Below are positions 33,520 through 45,512 of a stretch of 64,000 nt of DNA, in pieces. Below the pieces are notes generated by a model that saw only the letters and a list, made by a program, of their open reading frames with translations, did no database searches and had not been told where the DNA came from. The translations under genes and the position numbers were made by a program. The first letter of the stretch is position 1. Each line of letters begins with the position of its first letter. Origin of the DNA: Platycnemis pennipes (Eukaryota > Arthropoda > Insecta > Odonata > Platycnemididae). The stretch is from contig OW121846.1 of the NCBI GenBank assembly GCA_933228895.1, positions 79,806,064 through 79,870,063 on the forward strand. Direction: 5' to 3'.

Positions 33520-33939
33520 CCTACATACTAAACCTTTTTCCTGTCCCGTCCACATAAACGAATTGACAGTACTAACTTTTAAAGAAGTGATAAAATATTT
33601 TTTTTATGTTCGCGACTATTGATACGAAAGCGCAGGAAGGGAGCCTACGGTTTATCAAGTAGTCTGGTGGCGTAAAAAGTGTCCGAACTTTGGAGACGCA
33701 CCTCTATTCCAATCATTCCGAAACATGGTGTGATTAAAATGATTATACGGTACCATACGACGTACTACGGCTTAAGAAAAAATGCAAGCAAGCCTACGAA
33801 AGGTGCCAAATCGATAACAAATCAATATATTTTTAAATGAATCCCAGAAACTATGTGATATTTGTGCGTGTCAGTGCTAAAGAATTAACGAGTGTAAATT
33901 TAGAAAGAGGATAAAGTTCTCCCAAATGAAGCGGCATTT

Positions 33940-35520
33940 TTGAGGGAGCAAAGGACAAAACGAAAGATGGTATCCGGTGAATTGAATGCCTCAGTAATTC
34001 GACGATTAAAGAAAAACCTCAGAAGAGGATCGTCGGAGAGCGTCGACTCAAAATCTTTCATTCTTGAAGAGGTAAAAAGTGAGCATCAAGAATTTTTTTC
34101 CGCCACATCTCGAGAAAACTCAACCGACGAGGAACCAATCGACTTGGACCTCAACGTTCCTAATACGATTAGGAATGAAAATCAACCTGGACCTCCTTCG
34201 GGGCAAAGGCGTCTTCAATTGTCAACTGTGGCGGAGGTATGTGCTAGTTTTGGTGACTTGTCCCTCAGAGCAGCAGCAATGATCGTCAGCGCAACTGTAT
34301 CCGACGCAAAGCTCAAAACTCCGGAAGACACGTGAAAGGTAGTGGACCGGCATTACTTACGAAGACAGAAAAAGAAGATGCTAGATTCAGTAAAAGCAAA
34401 GACAGATAAATAAAAATATACAATTGAAGGTCTGTATTTTGACGGCAGAGAGGATGAAACAAACTGCAGAAAATAGGCAAGAGGACTTACCCATCTGAGG
34501 TTAGGGAGGGACAAGTCGTGTTAGTTGGAGCCTGGCTCCCAATTTTTCGGTTTTGTCTCCCCCACAGGAGGATTTGCAAGAAACATCATATCTGCATTTT
34601 CTTGATTTTTTGCGAAAGAAAATATTGAACTTTCAAATTTAAAAGTGATTGGATGCGATGGCACCAAAGTGAATACATGTCAGGAAGGAAGCGTCATCCG
34701 TTTTCTGGAAGCAAAACTCCGACGTCCCTTACAGTGGTCTATTTGCCAATTTCACTTGATTGACTTAACACTGCGGCAGTTGGTAGAAACATTATACGGG
34801 CAAACTAAGGGTCCAAATTTGTTTGCAAGACCTATTGTCTCCACCCTTCAAGACTGCCAGACTCTTGATATCATACGATTCGAGCCAGTTCCAGCAAAAT
34901 TGTCCCACGAAGAAGACTTGAGATTGCTGAGCAGTGACCAGCAGTATCTTCGGGAAATTTATAATGCTGTGGCCAAAGGATTTCGCTCGGAAAATTTGAT
35001 CAGATAAACTCCAAAAAATGTGGTTCATTCTCGTTAGCTCACTACGGCCAGCCGACAACTGAGGCTATAAGTGTCCACTAAAATTCATGCGCAAATTTAT
35101 GAAATCTCGTGTCATTCAAAAAGTATACGCACCTGTCTGATTTTCATTGGAAAAAAACATCGTATGCACGCTGGTGCTGTAAATTTATGGAAATTGTTAA
35201 ATTGATCAAGATATCTACCAGTAGATTTAAAAGAGTCATTGATTCTGTTATTCAGAGATACAATTTTTTCGGGCACTCAGAAAATTCACTCCTCCCGATT
35301 ATTGCTGACAATGGAGAGGAAGTGTAAGAGATTCGTGGAAAATAATCTTAAGAGGCATGAAGAAATACGCGTGCGACGAAAATCCAAGAACTTTTGAGTT
35401 AACAGATTTTAAATTTGATGTAGAAGACTACAAGGTGCTGATAAAATGGGACGAGAACACCGACTCTTGCTCTATCGCATCTCACGACTGAAGAAAGTCG
35501 ATAATTATTTGAGTAATGCT
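33940..35520 (+). pseudogene. hAT-like element transposase pseudogene
   Basis: Ordered pieces across frames look like one transposon protein. The N-terminal piece (33940-34335) has a basic start, an acidic middle (EEPIDLDLNVP) and LSTVAEVCASFGDLSLRAAA. Next come VVDRHYLRRQKKKM (34340) and GLYFDGREDET (34430). The longest piece (34633-35007) reads LKVIGCDGTKVN, then LRRPLQWSICQFHLIDLTLR and LSSDQQYLREIYNAVAKGF. Later come LTTAS-RQLRL near 35055, a YTHLSDFHWKK piece (35109-35327) ending FGHSENSLLPIIADNGEEV, and FELTDFKFDVEDYKVLIKW near 35390. I recall this order (CDG.. N, PLQW..C..H, L..LYV) from a family of repeated arthropod and cnidarian transposon proteins. Several stops and frame changes make it inactive. 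Confidence 0.65.
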
Positions 35521-36055
35521 CAACTGTGGAACGCAATTGTCCTTGTCACACGCAAGCTTTTGAAATATTTGTAAAAAAAGGTAACCCAAGCTTCATTGGC
35601 ATCCGCAACAACGACAGACAATAAGAAATACAGAAAATACTAGAAAGCAGAACCAAAATGCCAACCTTCAAAACCTAGTCTCAGTTCATGCTGTGATAGA
35701 GTAAGTTTTACATTTATCTGCTCGACTTCAAAAATAAAAAAAATCGATAATGACCTTTAGTGTTCAATGAAAATAAAGTTTAAAGACGAATACTTGCACA
35801 CAGATAAACCGACTGGTACTAAAAATGATCACTTTCTTATTTTTTCGATAGCATATAATCTGATAAAGGAAATGCGTTCCTCTATTCTATGAGTGGGTGT
35901 GTGGGCGGGGGAGTTCATAGTGCAGGTACCTCAACGTGGTGAGCTCTGGTAACTACTTTAATTATTTTTGCATTCTTTCTCCATACTGAAAATTAATAGT
36001 AAAAGTAGGCTAAAAATCGAGGAGTGTTTCTTTCCTCCCTGAATGATGACGGTGT

Positions 36056-36557
36056 GTTATATTTCTTTCATACAGTTCTTCCGTAATTGTTATTACCTGG
36101 AAATTGTTTAATTATCTAATATTAATGAGATCAACGACGGAAGACGCATCCGTGATGAGTTTTGCTGCGTTCGCGGCGACCGGGCAGGAGGCGCGAGCCG
36201 ACAGGAGACGCTCGGGCGGCCTTCGGAGCGTAGCGCCGCGACGCTGCGTGGGCGGTGCATATTACGCAAGGCCGCGCACTCAAAATAGACGATTTGTGGC
36301 TTAACGGCTGCAGATACGTACAAATGGACGAAATATTTGCCCTAAAGGGCCGCAACTCAACAAATTCCATGGGGGACCGATTTAAAAACATGACTTTTTC
36401 TATTTTCAGCCCCCCTACCCATAAATGGCCACGGCGCGAGGGTCTAGGGTTGACCTAGAGGTCCCAAATTTTTCTGGCCTCATTTTGAGTCACTTTGACA
36501 ACTTTTTCCAGAGGGCCAAGTTTCTCCGCGAAAAATCGATTTTTCCGATCCGCCCTA
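36056..36557 (-). repeat. Right 502-bp terminal inverted repeat
   Basis: Inverted partner of 33018-33519, ending ...CCGATCCGCCCTA. The visible arm differences are single bases (for example ACG against ATG within the CpG core), implying limited decay since insertion. Confidence 0.85.
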
Positions 36558-37134
36558 ATGAACGTGTCTTACTGATACTGCCTCGATTTAAGTATGGGAA
36601 AATTAGATAATATTCATGTCACAGTACTTAAATTATGGGAACCATTATTTTCAACGCCTACTTAGATGCTAGTTTAACTGGCGTCGTTTCATCCCCAATT
36701 ATTATCAAATACTGTATGAATGATAACGAGACATTGTAAACACTGTGCCATCCTCACAGGTTATTCATGAACGATCGATTGAGCACACAAATAACACGTG
36801 CATAGGATAGAACTGGCTCCCCTTTGAATACCTATAATTGTTCTCAAATATCTACGTCTACCATTTTTTTATATATGTTTGAAAATGTGGGAAACGAACA
36901 CGCGTGGCTTTTGCAGTAGCAGTATCTTTAACTTAAAGGCACAATGTTCACTGCGCTGTCACTCCTCTCTATCTCGAGCCCTCCGACCTCTAACGCTTAT
37001 TGCTGTTCTTATTGTAGGAGATAAAAACACCTGAGATCTGATACTCCATTGAGGGATGGTGGCAATCGGGAGCAATAAGGAAGGGCAGAGAGAAGCCCGT
37101 TAATTCTGATTTACTACTAATGTTATCGTAACAC

Positions 37135-38330
37135 CTTTAAACAAACCTCTTATCATTCGTTCAAAATTGTGAGATAAATCATGAGACAGGAGGAATTTCC
37201 TACTGCCCAGGGACTAAAATTGTTCGTAGATATTTTTTTAGGCGATATTGATCTCAACACAGTATGCAAACAGCTGTTTCCATTTCGAGGAAAGTGCCCA
37301 TTTTGTCAGTTCATACCCAGTAAGCCAGCTAAAAATGGAATTTAAATGTTTTTACCGTCTAATTATAGGACTATGCACACTAAAACTATGGAAGTGTACC
37401 CTGGGATTCAGCCAGAGGGCCCATTTAAAGTGAAAATACATTGGATCAGAACAGTGTGACAAAACGGATGGAAATAAAAACTTGCTTTCATTGCCATCTG
37501 ATGTGTCCTTGGTAACTGAAAAATTAAAATGTGCGATAAGCCACATGCTGTAGTGATGCATTTAGCTAGAGCTATAGAAGTTAGAGGAAGGAATGTGACT
37601 GAAGATAATTGGTATGCCAGCATTCCATTAATACAAGAACTGCAGTCAAAAAACACCTCTTACCTTGGGACATTCAAAAGAACAAATTGAAATGATCTAT
37701 GCAGTTGTTGAATGAAAAAATAAGAAAAAAGGGTAACATTTTTGCATTCAGTAAGGTCGTGACCCTTGTTTCACGCGTCCCAAAAAAGTAAGAATGTAAT
37801 TTTAGTCTCATCAGTGCATCTTGATGGGAAAGTTGATAACAGGTCTGGGTATATGCACTCGCGAAATGACCTTAGTTGTAATGCACCGTAAAAAGCTAAA
37901 TCTACTACTACTAAGGGTAGATGCAGAAGCCATAAATTATTGCCATGTATAATTTCTCCAAGGCAGGCGTTGATACTGTGGAGGAAATGCGGAACTCAAT
38001 ATCTAGGCGGTGGCCACTAGTCCTCTTTATCAGAATTTTAGATGTGGCTGGAATAAATGGGCAAATGTTATACCTTTACAAGTGCCCGGGGACTAAAATT
38101 GTACGTAAATTTTTTAATTATATATTACATATATATCATAAATATTGATATCAATTAACAAGAATGCAAAACTCATAAATCTCACCGTTCAAGAAGTCTT
38201 TATTCAACATGGAGAAGACCGAAAAATATATTTCTCACCTAGAGATGGAAGGGAATTGTATTGCGTTTACTGTCCAAGTTACATGTAGCGTAACCATTTC
38301 TGTTCCTTCTGTGGAATTAAAGTGAATTTA
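37135..38330 (+). pseudogene. piggyBac-type transposase pseudogene PB-3 (unit 2)
   Basis: Pieces match piggyBac transposase in order. QLFPFRGKCPFCQFIPSKPA is near 37270-37330, but the first catalytic Asp is lost, with NTVCKQL where TVDEQL is expected. RAIEVRGRNVTEDNWYASIP (second Asp kept) is near 37570-37630, then LIQELQSKNTSYLGTFKR. KAGVDTVEEM (third Asp) with RRWPLVLFIRILDVAGINGQ is at 37960-38060. A C-terminal Cys pattern, YCVYCPSY...CSFCGIK, is near 38260-38320. Stops and frame changes are frequent. It differs from PB-1 and PB-2, so it is a third piggyBac lineage. No TTAA boundaries were fixed. Confidence 0.8.
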
Positions 38331-40250
38331 AATTTTAGAGTAGATTTTATATCAAAATAGACAAAATAACTCGGATGAAACGAACACCACTGGCGATGAT
38401 AATCAAAAGGAAATTTAGAAAAATTAAATGTGATCCAATGTCCCCTACTCTAAGATCTACGACCTTAACATGATGACCTTAACATAATGACCTTCACTAC
38501 GACTTGACGTGGGTCGAAGGGTTGCGAAGTTTTGTTTCCTGAAGCTGGACTGGAATGGAAAATTGCCTCTCCACCCTACCCATCCTTTCTCAAATTTGGT
38601 ATTTTGGAGAAGTGTTGAGTTGTATCAGTATTATCTCTGACTTAAGGACATATTGCTTTATTTATTCGTGAAATGTATTCATCGTTTTACATACTAGGGT
38701 ACCGTCCAGCCACATATTAAATGAATCACGTTTTACCATTTCTTCGGATTTGAAGCACCATGGTATTGCACTAGCGAGTAATAGAATCTACTAACTTTTG
38801 GTGTATATTGGCCGCGTTGCAGGATAAAGAATTACAGTGGATTCACCCTTAATAATTAATAAAAGAGATATTTGACGAGAAACAATTACCATGTGCATAA
38901 TTTTATTTATTATTCCTTTTTAAGTCACACAAATTTCATTAAACTTGTCTTTATTTAATCTGCGACATAGCGAATAAAAAACCAAATATCGTAGAGAATT
39001 GCCAGTGGAAAGTGAATGATTGTCTGCTCAAATTTGGTGGGTGGGCCGAATTTACTGCTATCCTTAGACTCGGGATGGTGTTTTCTAGGGTGGATAGTGT
39101 CCATGGAGCACCTGTTCTTCAGGTTAAATTTTTCCTATTTCCGTCTCTTTCTCCTCCTCCTTCCAGTATGGGACCGTTGATATGTTTTTTCCATGTTTTG
39201 AGAATAAGAAAATATTTATTAGGTATTGCGAAGATAAAATGTCCTCTCTGCATTAAAGCTGTTACGCTCATTTACATGACCTTCTAATTTTGTGTAAACC
39301 AAATGATCATTTTAATTTCAGGTGGATATTAATTGCGCTGCAAGATTTCCTCCTGCAAGTCGACTTTCTATTTGAAGGGATCGCATCGCAAGGGAAGGAG
39401 CGCCATCGAGGAGCAAAGTCCCTTCCCTCAATAAGAGAGATAAGGCCCAACCCCTATCTCATCAAATTTTTTTCCCACCTCTTGCTCGGTGAATGATTCA
39501 ACCCTCACCCCAGCCATTACCAATCCGAGAGTTTAAATCACGCCAATCCAGGCTCATGTTGGGAATTTGAACGAGGGGAGAGAGAAGCTAGGGGGAAGTG
39601 ACTTGTGTGGCATCTGGACGACGAGGCACTCTGCGCACAAGCCCCCGCGAATACATTCGAAAAAGGGGGGGTGAGGAAATCGCAAGATAGGAAGAGGAAA
39701 GAAAGATAAGGAGGTAGCTAAGGCAGAAAAAGAGATTAGGACTAGTTATAAATTGCAGCAATGAAAGCTAGGTGAAATTAAATCGGGTATTAAAAACTTT
39801 GACTAAGAATAGAATTCTGCTATGGTTTTCAATATATATTTTCAACTTTTAGCGTTAATAACTCCTGCACGCTCAGGACAACTTTAGGTTAGAAGAGCAT
39901 TTAGAAATATACAGTATATTCAATAGCTAGAACATCACTCTGTGATGAGAAATACAATTAGGTTAAACCTCTCAGTTTCCTGCATGTAGTGCATGAACGA
40001 ACTTATATTTTTCATGCCTGCACGATAGAAATGTGCATTCTATTCCCTTGTTAATGAATATTTAAATGGTTTTGGTTCATCATCTGCCGCTCACCTTTGA
40101 AAAATGTGGCAGGAAGTATTATGTAGATGTAGACGAATAACAGAAACGTAGATAGAGGAAGAGAAATATTTCAAGGGAAACAACCGTCATCTGTCATTAA
40201 CTGTACTGAAGCTGGTAATCGATTGAGGGTAGGGATATTCAGTTTAGGAA
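38331..40250. other. Segment D remainder, no recognised gene
   Basis: Mostly AT-rich. The open frame at 39012-39287 is not recognisable, and the equivalent in unit 3 (47898-48173) has a similar level of change at all codon positions, as far as I can see. A possible micro-exon with an AG acceptor lies at about 39322-39355 (VDINCAARFPP). Unit 3 has a GT donor after it (about 48243), unit 2 has GC. Confidence 0.35.
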
Positions 40251-40660
40251 ATGCGGAAGGGTTAAGAAAAACCTGGCGACGGTTTTAGCGAAAGCCACCT
40301 TTGGATCCACGGTGAAATTCCCCACAGACGGATGGAGTATTGTACTCGAAGCCCTTTCTAGAGAGAACCCAAGTTTACACCCACGCCTTCGAAATATTTA
40401 ATTTCCTCCTGAGCGTCGCCGGCCTTCCGCCACCCCCAGCCATTCCTATCCCTAACTCGATATCCGAGATAGGGATAGGAATGGAATGAGGATCAACGTA
40501 AAGAGAGAGACAGAGGCCTTGAGACGGTGTTTACGCTGACCCACCCGCGCTGAAGGCGGAGACGCCCTTATCCGGAGTGGGGTGGGGGAAAGTGCAGGAC
40601 TGTTTGAGGGGGGGACGAGGTCGCATATGATGCCGGTTGCTAATTCTCGTGTCGTGTATT
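40250..40660. other. GC-richer block before RT copy 2, no gene recognised
   Basis: Contains CCGGCCTTCCGCCACCCCCA and GTGACCAAC-free, purine-rich runs. The unit 3 version (49120-49530) stays open in several frames by composition. A short GATAGGGATAGGAATGGAAT piece is duplicated in inverted form in unit 2 only (near 40445-40490). Confidence 0.3.
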
Positions 40661-41084
40661 TGAGGGCGGCGTTGGAAAGGGGAAGGGGTGAACGCTAAAA
40701 AAGACCTGCATTTTTCTTTCGCCCGAGACGAAAAACAATGTCATCTAAGTGCTGACGTGATGGTTGAAGGACACAAGAAAATTGAGGCCGCGCGATCGGA
40801 TAGGGTCATACATTAGGGCACGGAATACCGCATACGTAGGCATAGCAAAGGGATAGGTAGGGGAAATATTTTAGAGTAGCCTGTAGTGCATGATGCATGT
40901 AGTAACAACCAATCCCTTATTACTATGTAGATACTAACAGTCTAGTTGCCTGATATTCTATAGTTTCATGTTTGCATGTTTATAGCGCATGCTTGGTGAT
41001 GTTCACCCCTTGCCACACACCCTCGCGATGGCTTGCAGGGTATCGCGTCAATGTACATGCGTAAAAGAATAAGGAACGAAGTAA

Positions 41085-42880
41085 GTCACAAGGTCAGGAA
41101 AGCTAGAGAAATGTGGATGAACAATCAATGAAAAGATGTATAATACAATCTTTCCCCTGGAAATGTGGAAACTGCCAATAGATAGTGAGGAACCACTTCA
41201 AGGAACGGTGAGCAAGATGAAATGCTATAAGAGACAAGAATACAGAAGTTTTGATTGAAAATGAAGACAAAGTGAAGATATCTGGAAGAGGTTTACAACG
41301 GGAACAATCTCAGCACGAAAGTTGTTAAAAAGAAAAGCGAGGTCGGGAAGGATAACTTGGCAGCATCAATATTTCGTAAGTTCTGAATTCGACGCCGCAT
41401 TAAGGGATATATAAGGCTCCTGGAATTGATGATATCCCCGCCGAACTGGTAAGGAATACGGAATAAGGAATATTCTAAATAGACATCTCTAAAAGGCCAT
41501 CTGTGACATGTACTACACAGGAGAAATACCCAGGGACTTCGAGAAAGATATAATAATTCCTATTCCCAGAAAACAGAGAGCGGAGAAATGTGAAAATTTT
41601 ATGACTATGAGTCTGACGACACATGCATCAAAGATATTGACAAGGATAATCTACAGAAGAATAGAACGAAAAGCATAGGAGTTCCTGGATGAAGATCAAT
41701 TCGAATTCAGGAAAAGAAAGGGTACAAGGGAAGCAATATTGGCCCTTAGGCTACTCATAGAGAAGAGAATGCAGAAGAACAAACCAACGTTCATTGCTTT
41801 TGTGGATTTAGAGAAGGCCTTTGACCACGTGGATTGGGATTCAATGCTTGGAATTCTGAAGGGAATTGGAGTGTCCTACAATGACCGAAGAATTTTACAC
41901 AGTCTGTATAAAATCTAAGTAGCGGTGATAAAATCTGGACCCAGCTGGGAAGAAGCAAGAATAAGGAATGGAGTGAGACAAGTATGTTCACTGTCTCCCG
42001 TAATTTTTAATGTTTACATCGAAAGAGCCATCAATGAAGTCAAGGAGTCAAGGATCAAGTATTCTGGAGTGAACATCCACGGAGAAACAAACAGTATGCT
42101 ACGATTCGCTGATTACATTGATCTCATAGCAGAGACAGAGAAAGAGCTGAATAACATGATAACATCCACGGAAATGACAATAGCCAGTTATCATCTGAAG
42201 ATCAATAAGAAGAAAACTAATATATTGGCATGCAGCAAGAGAGATAAGGCAAAAACCAACGTTATGCTAGGCCAAAACCAACTTTATGCTAAGAAAACAG
42301 AAACTGGAAGAGATGAAAGAGTTCCGTTACCTGGGAAGCGGAGTGACCAACGATGGACGAAGGAAGAAAGAAATTGTGAGTAGAATAGCCCAGGCAATGA
42401 GGGAATTTCATAAAAAGAATAATCTAGCTTCAGCTCGAAATACAAGCTTGGAAGTAAGGAAGCAATTCATCAAAACGTATATTTGGAGCATGTTTTTTCA
42501 CGGCAGGAAGGCATGGGCGATGACAGCAGCGGATAAGAAAAGGGTGGAAGCATTTGAAATAAGGTGCTATGGAAGAATGATGAAGATGAAATGGATCAGC
42601 CGAGTGACAAATGAAGAAGTCCTAAGAAGAGTGGGAGAAAACAGAAGTCTGCTGAAAACTATAAACGAAGACGGGACAACTTATTAGGCCGCATCTTAAG
42701 ACACAATGGCCTGATGAAGACAATCGTCGGAAGAAAAGTGAACGGGAAAAATGGAATAGCAGGCCTCTTATGAGTTACATAGAACAGGTCGTAAAGGACG
42801 TGAAAGAGAGGAACTACCTTAATATGAAGAGGTTGGCCAATAGAGGAATCGAGTGGAGGGCTGCGTCAAACCAATTCTAG
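41085..42880 (+). pseudogene. LINE reverse transcriptase pseudogene, copy 2
   Basis: Same element as copy 1, sharing the TAG before EFLDEDQF, RQVC in place of RQGC, FADY in place of FADD, and the 22-bp duplication that shifts the frame. It has its own lesions as well: a TAA after LYKI (41915-41917), splitting motif A from motif B, and a small deletion near 42660 that ends the C-terminal piece early (LKTINEDGTTY-stop). The motif B region reads VRQVCSLSPVIFNVYIERAI. Confidence 0.85.
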
Positions 42881-44374
42881 AATTATTGATCGTTGATGAT
42901 GATGCCCATTTCAACTGGCTTTAAAGGTGATGATTAGTTTTTCATATAAATCAAAAACCTTGAATATTTCGGCTACTTCAAATGTTAAAATAATAATAAT
43001 TTATAGGGGAAAAATTATTTGTAACAATATTTCACGCGCAATTCAAAATATTATACCTAAGTTCTTAAAAATATTTCTCGAGAAATTGAAATGAATGGAA
43101 ATTGAATGAATTGCTAAGGGATTATTTTGTCTTTAAATTATAAGGCATTTTTTATATTTTATACGCTTTTAAACTATTTGTTTTTATCTCAAAGATATTA
43201 AAAGGGCTCTTTTAATGGTATTTGCCAACTTTCTTAGCGGAATGATTGGAATATTCGAAATAAAAAAAATTATTTGTGATGGAGTCCACTGGACCCCAGC
43301 GTGCAATTTAAGATTTTCCTTCCGCATTTGCATTCCTAATATTTGTTTGTTCTAGCAGAAAAAGTTCTTCATTTTGGCCATCTCACTCTTTTTATCTCTA
43401 TAGGAAAATTTACTGCAAACTCCGATGTTAGTGTTCAAATATTTTTTATCTATGCAAAAAAATTTCATTTTCAATTCTAGTCGAGAGCCTGCAGCTGTGG
43501 CTTTTCGTGCATTGAGACGTTTTCCGTAAACGTAGCTCCCTCTAAAAAGAAATAATTTATGGCACCTCTGGAAAAGGGAAAGAGGGTAAAAACCTTTCCA
43601 CTTCCTTTCAGAACCCTATTATTATGAACCCATTGGTGGCCAATTCTGCCCCTTGCAGTATGTGCCTAAAAGCTTGAAGGAAGAGCATCTAGCTGCACTT
43701 ATTTTTGTTGACAGCCGCGTTTATTCACCGAAGAAATCTCAGTTTGTTTTGCTCTGTCACCGCGTGTGCATCTTCTTATTCAAGAGCTGTCTGCCTTGAG
43801 AAATTTGGATCAACACAATATATAGCTCGAAAAGAGAAAGAACAAATAATAGTTGTTTTTAACATTTATAGTTTATAATATATTTTTATCTCATATAGCC
43901 ACGACCTTGAGCACTTAGGGAATTTTTAGGCTTCCATCGCGTGTCTGCTGCATGTATTCCAAATGGCGCAGTGAGAGAAGGAAACCTGACGGGCAGCGCA
44001 AGAGAAATTTAAATGTTTAAATATTTATAAAAAACGCATTTATTAATTGACACTAAATTTGACTTCTGGAATAGTTAGCTGCGTATGAATTATTATTACA
44101 ATAGAGTTATTAATAATTGATGCATGACAACTACAAGCGGAGATATAAGTAATAATATGATTTAGGGCTAGGATTTTTGCTAAAAATGCGATAAAATTAA
44201 AACATGCATAATTCGCTCAAAACATTTTTTTTCACAAAACTATTTGAGTATTTTCAGTTTGAGTTGATTTTGTTGCCATGCACTAATTTTTATCAAAATC
44301 TGAGACCCTAAGGGACAAACGTTTGTTGGGTTGATGTGGAATGACCCATATAACACATAGGATTCACGTATTTA

Positions 44375-44560
44375 GAGCAGCAGTACTCCGTAGGATGGAC
44401 CATAAACCGTGGAAGACCTTTTGTTAAGAGCACCGTAATACCAATGTCGGGTTTCTCTCCACCATTCATCCACATACATTTCTAGACAATTCCCTCGTAG
44501 GCCACCGCAAGGGCGTGTGGCATGGGGTGAAGATCACCAAACAGGCAATTATTACATAGA
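44375..44560 (+). repeat. SINE core fragment (unit 3)
   Basis: Counterpart of 26140-26320. Just downstream (44555-44640) a short AAAATTCTAGATTA motif has been locally reiterated. Confidence 0.6.
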
Positions 44561-45045
44561 AAACTACATAGAAAAATTCTAGATTACTACATTAGAGTAC
44601 TAGATAGAAAAAATTCTAGATTATAGGGTCACATTGAGATAGATGTTTAGTATCTACGTAATAGTAAGGAAAATGAAGAAACATTGCATGTTTATACATG
44701 CATAATACGCTATAGACAGCTCTAAAATATTTCCCCTACATATCCCTTTTCAATTATTTATCCTTGTTATTTTCTGACTGGAGAAGAGAATCACTCAAAT
44801 GGCAGTGGAATTTTTACATCTCATCGTTATCTTATCACCAGCCAAAAATTCAATGCAACTATCGCAAGATATTTTCACTTATCACCATTCAATACCAATA
44901 AATAACCTTACCTTTTTGAAATAATCTAGTTTTTACTTATTTATACATGAGGGCTGATGGATTAGAATTAAACAATAGCCAAAATTGATTAGACGAAGAC
45001 ACTTTACGACAGAAATGTTAGCCCATTTTTCATTTCTCATTGCAG

Positions 45046-45512
45046 CTTCGCTATGAATGGCCTGTTATCAGGGTCATAGCGGCCGTAATTTGTCTTTCTA
45101 TGCTGGTTGCAGGAATCATGTAGATAGCGAAGAATAGAATATTACCTAAATTATTCTGCCGTACATCACCAGCATATGAAACTCATCTGGATCTTATGGG
45201 TAAATGATGCTAATAAATGGTAAAACTCTCCTCAAACGTGATTTTAAGCTAATATTATTTTTTAATTCTTCCAATGCCTTATCAGTGTATCAATTCAATA
45301 TTTACTGTATACTGCTTTAAATATTAATGTAAATTTCAGGATCAAAAGTGGAGTTTCACGATATGTTATCCTTTACCTTTGTTCCTGGAAACCTACCGAT
45401 AGTCCATGAGAAAAATTTTGGAGAGCAATTTGTTCATTTAATACCACAAGGTATTGAGTATGAACGTGTCTTACCGATACTGCCTCGATTTAAGTATGGG
45501 AAAATTAGATAA
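45046..45512 (+). pseudogene. Spliced type II membrane gene fragment, unit 3 (exon 3 intact)
   Basis: Exon 2 (45046-45199) has the same TAG as unit 1 (45121-45123) within the membrane segment. Exon 3 (45340-45512) is fully open for 56 codons: SKVEFHDMLSFTFVPGNLPI, VHEKNFGEQFVHLIPQGIEY, ERVLPILPRFKYGKIR, then TAA. The exon junction phase is the same as in unit 2. A GTATGG inside the last codons (45494-45499) could instead be a splice donor, in which case the gene continued further. Combining units shows what the ancestral exons encoded, but no single copy is intact. Family not recognised. Confidence 0.6.

Larger units (their letters stand above)
33018..36557 (+). mobile_element. hAT-like DNA transposon with 502-bp TIRs and 8-bp TSD
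   Basis: The ends begin TAGGGCGGATCGGAAAAATC and are inverted copies of each other over about 502 bp (33018-33519 and 36056-36557), with few mismatches. ATGAACGT is duplicated at both sides (33010-33017, 36558-36565) and present once at the empty site in unit 3 (45460-45467). An 8-bp target duplication and a TAGGG start fit the hAT superfamily, though long, CpG-dense TIRs are not typical of it. Inside is a broken transposase-like gene (33940-35520). The insertion is younger than the unit 2/3 duplication. Confidence 0.9.
36566..40660 (+). repeat. Segment D, unit 2
   Basis: This 4.1-kb segment is repeated in unit 3 (45468-49535). It begins with the end of exon 3 of the gene fragment (VLLILPRFKYGKIR-stop in this copy), then 500 bp of AT-rich sequence, PB-3 (37135-38330), and about 2 kb without recognised genes. 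Its start (36710-37060) also has an old inverted copy at 59990-60360. Confidence 0.75.
30750..43345 (+). repeat. Tandem unit 2 of three (with nested hAT-like insertion)
   Basis: Order: element interior (30750-31860), a piece otherwise found near the end of segment D (31865-31955), gene fragment (31955-33009), hAT-like insertion (33018-36557), segment D (36566-40660) with PB-3, RT copy 2, AT-rich tail. Removing the 3548 bp of insertion plus one target copy leaves about 9.05 kb, close to unit 3 (about 8.6 kb). Confidence 0.8.

Noticed and set aside
33172..36458. Open frames within the 33-36 kb inverted repeats (for example 33172-33444, 36131-36391) as genes
   Set aside because: They are mirror images of the same CpG-rich terminal repeat, open in several frames because of base composition, with no start context or protein motif.
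39012..39287. 91-codon frame in segment D (also 47898-48173) as a conserved gene
   Set aside because: Conservation between units 2 and 3 extends equally into flanking noncoding DNA, so it reflects duplication, not coding constraint. No motif was recognised.
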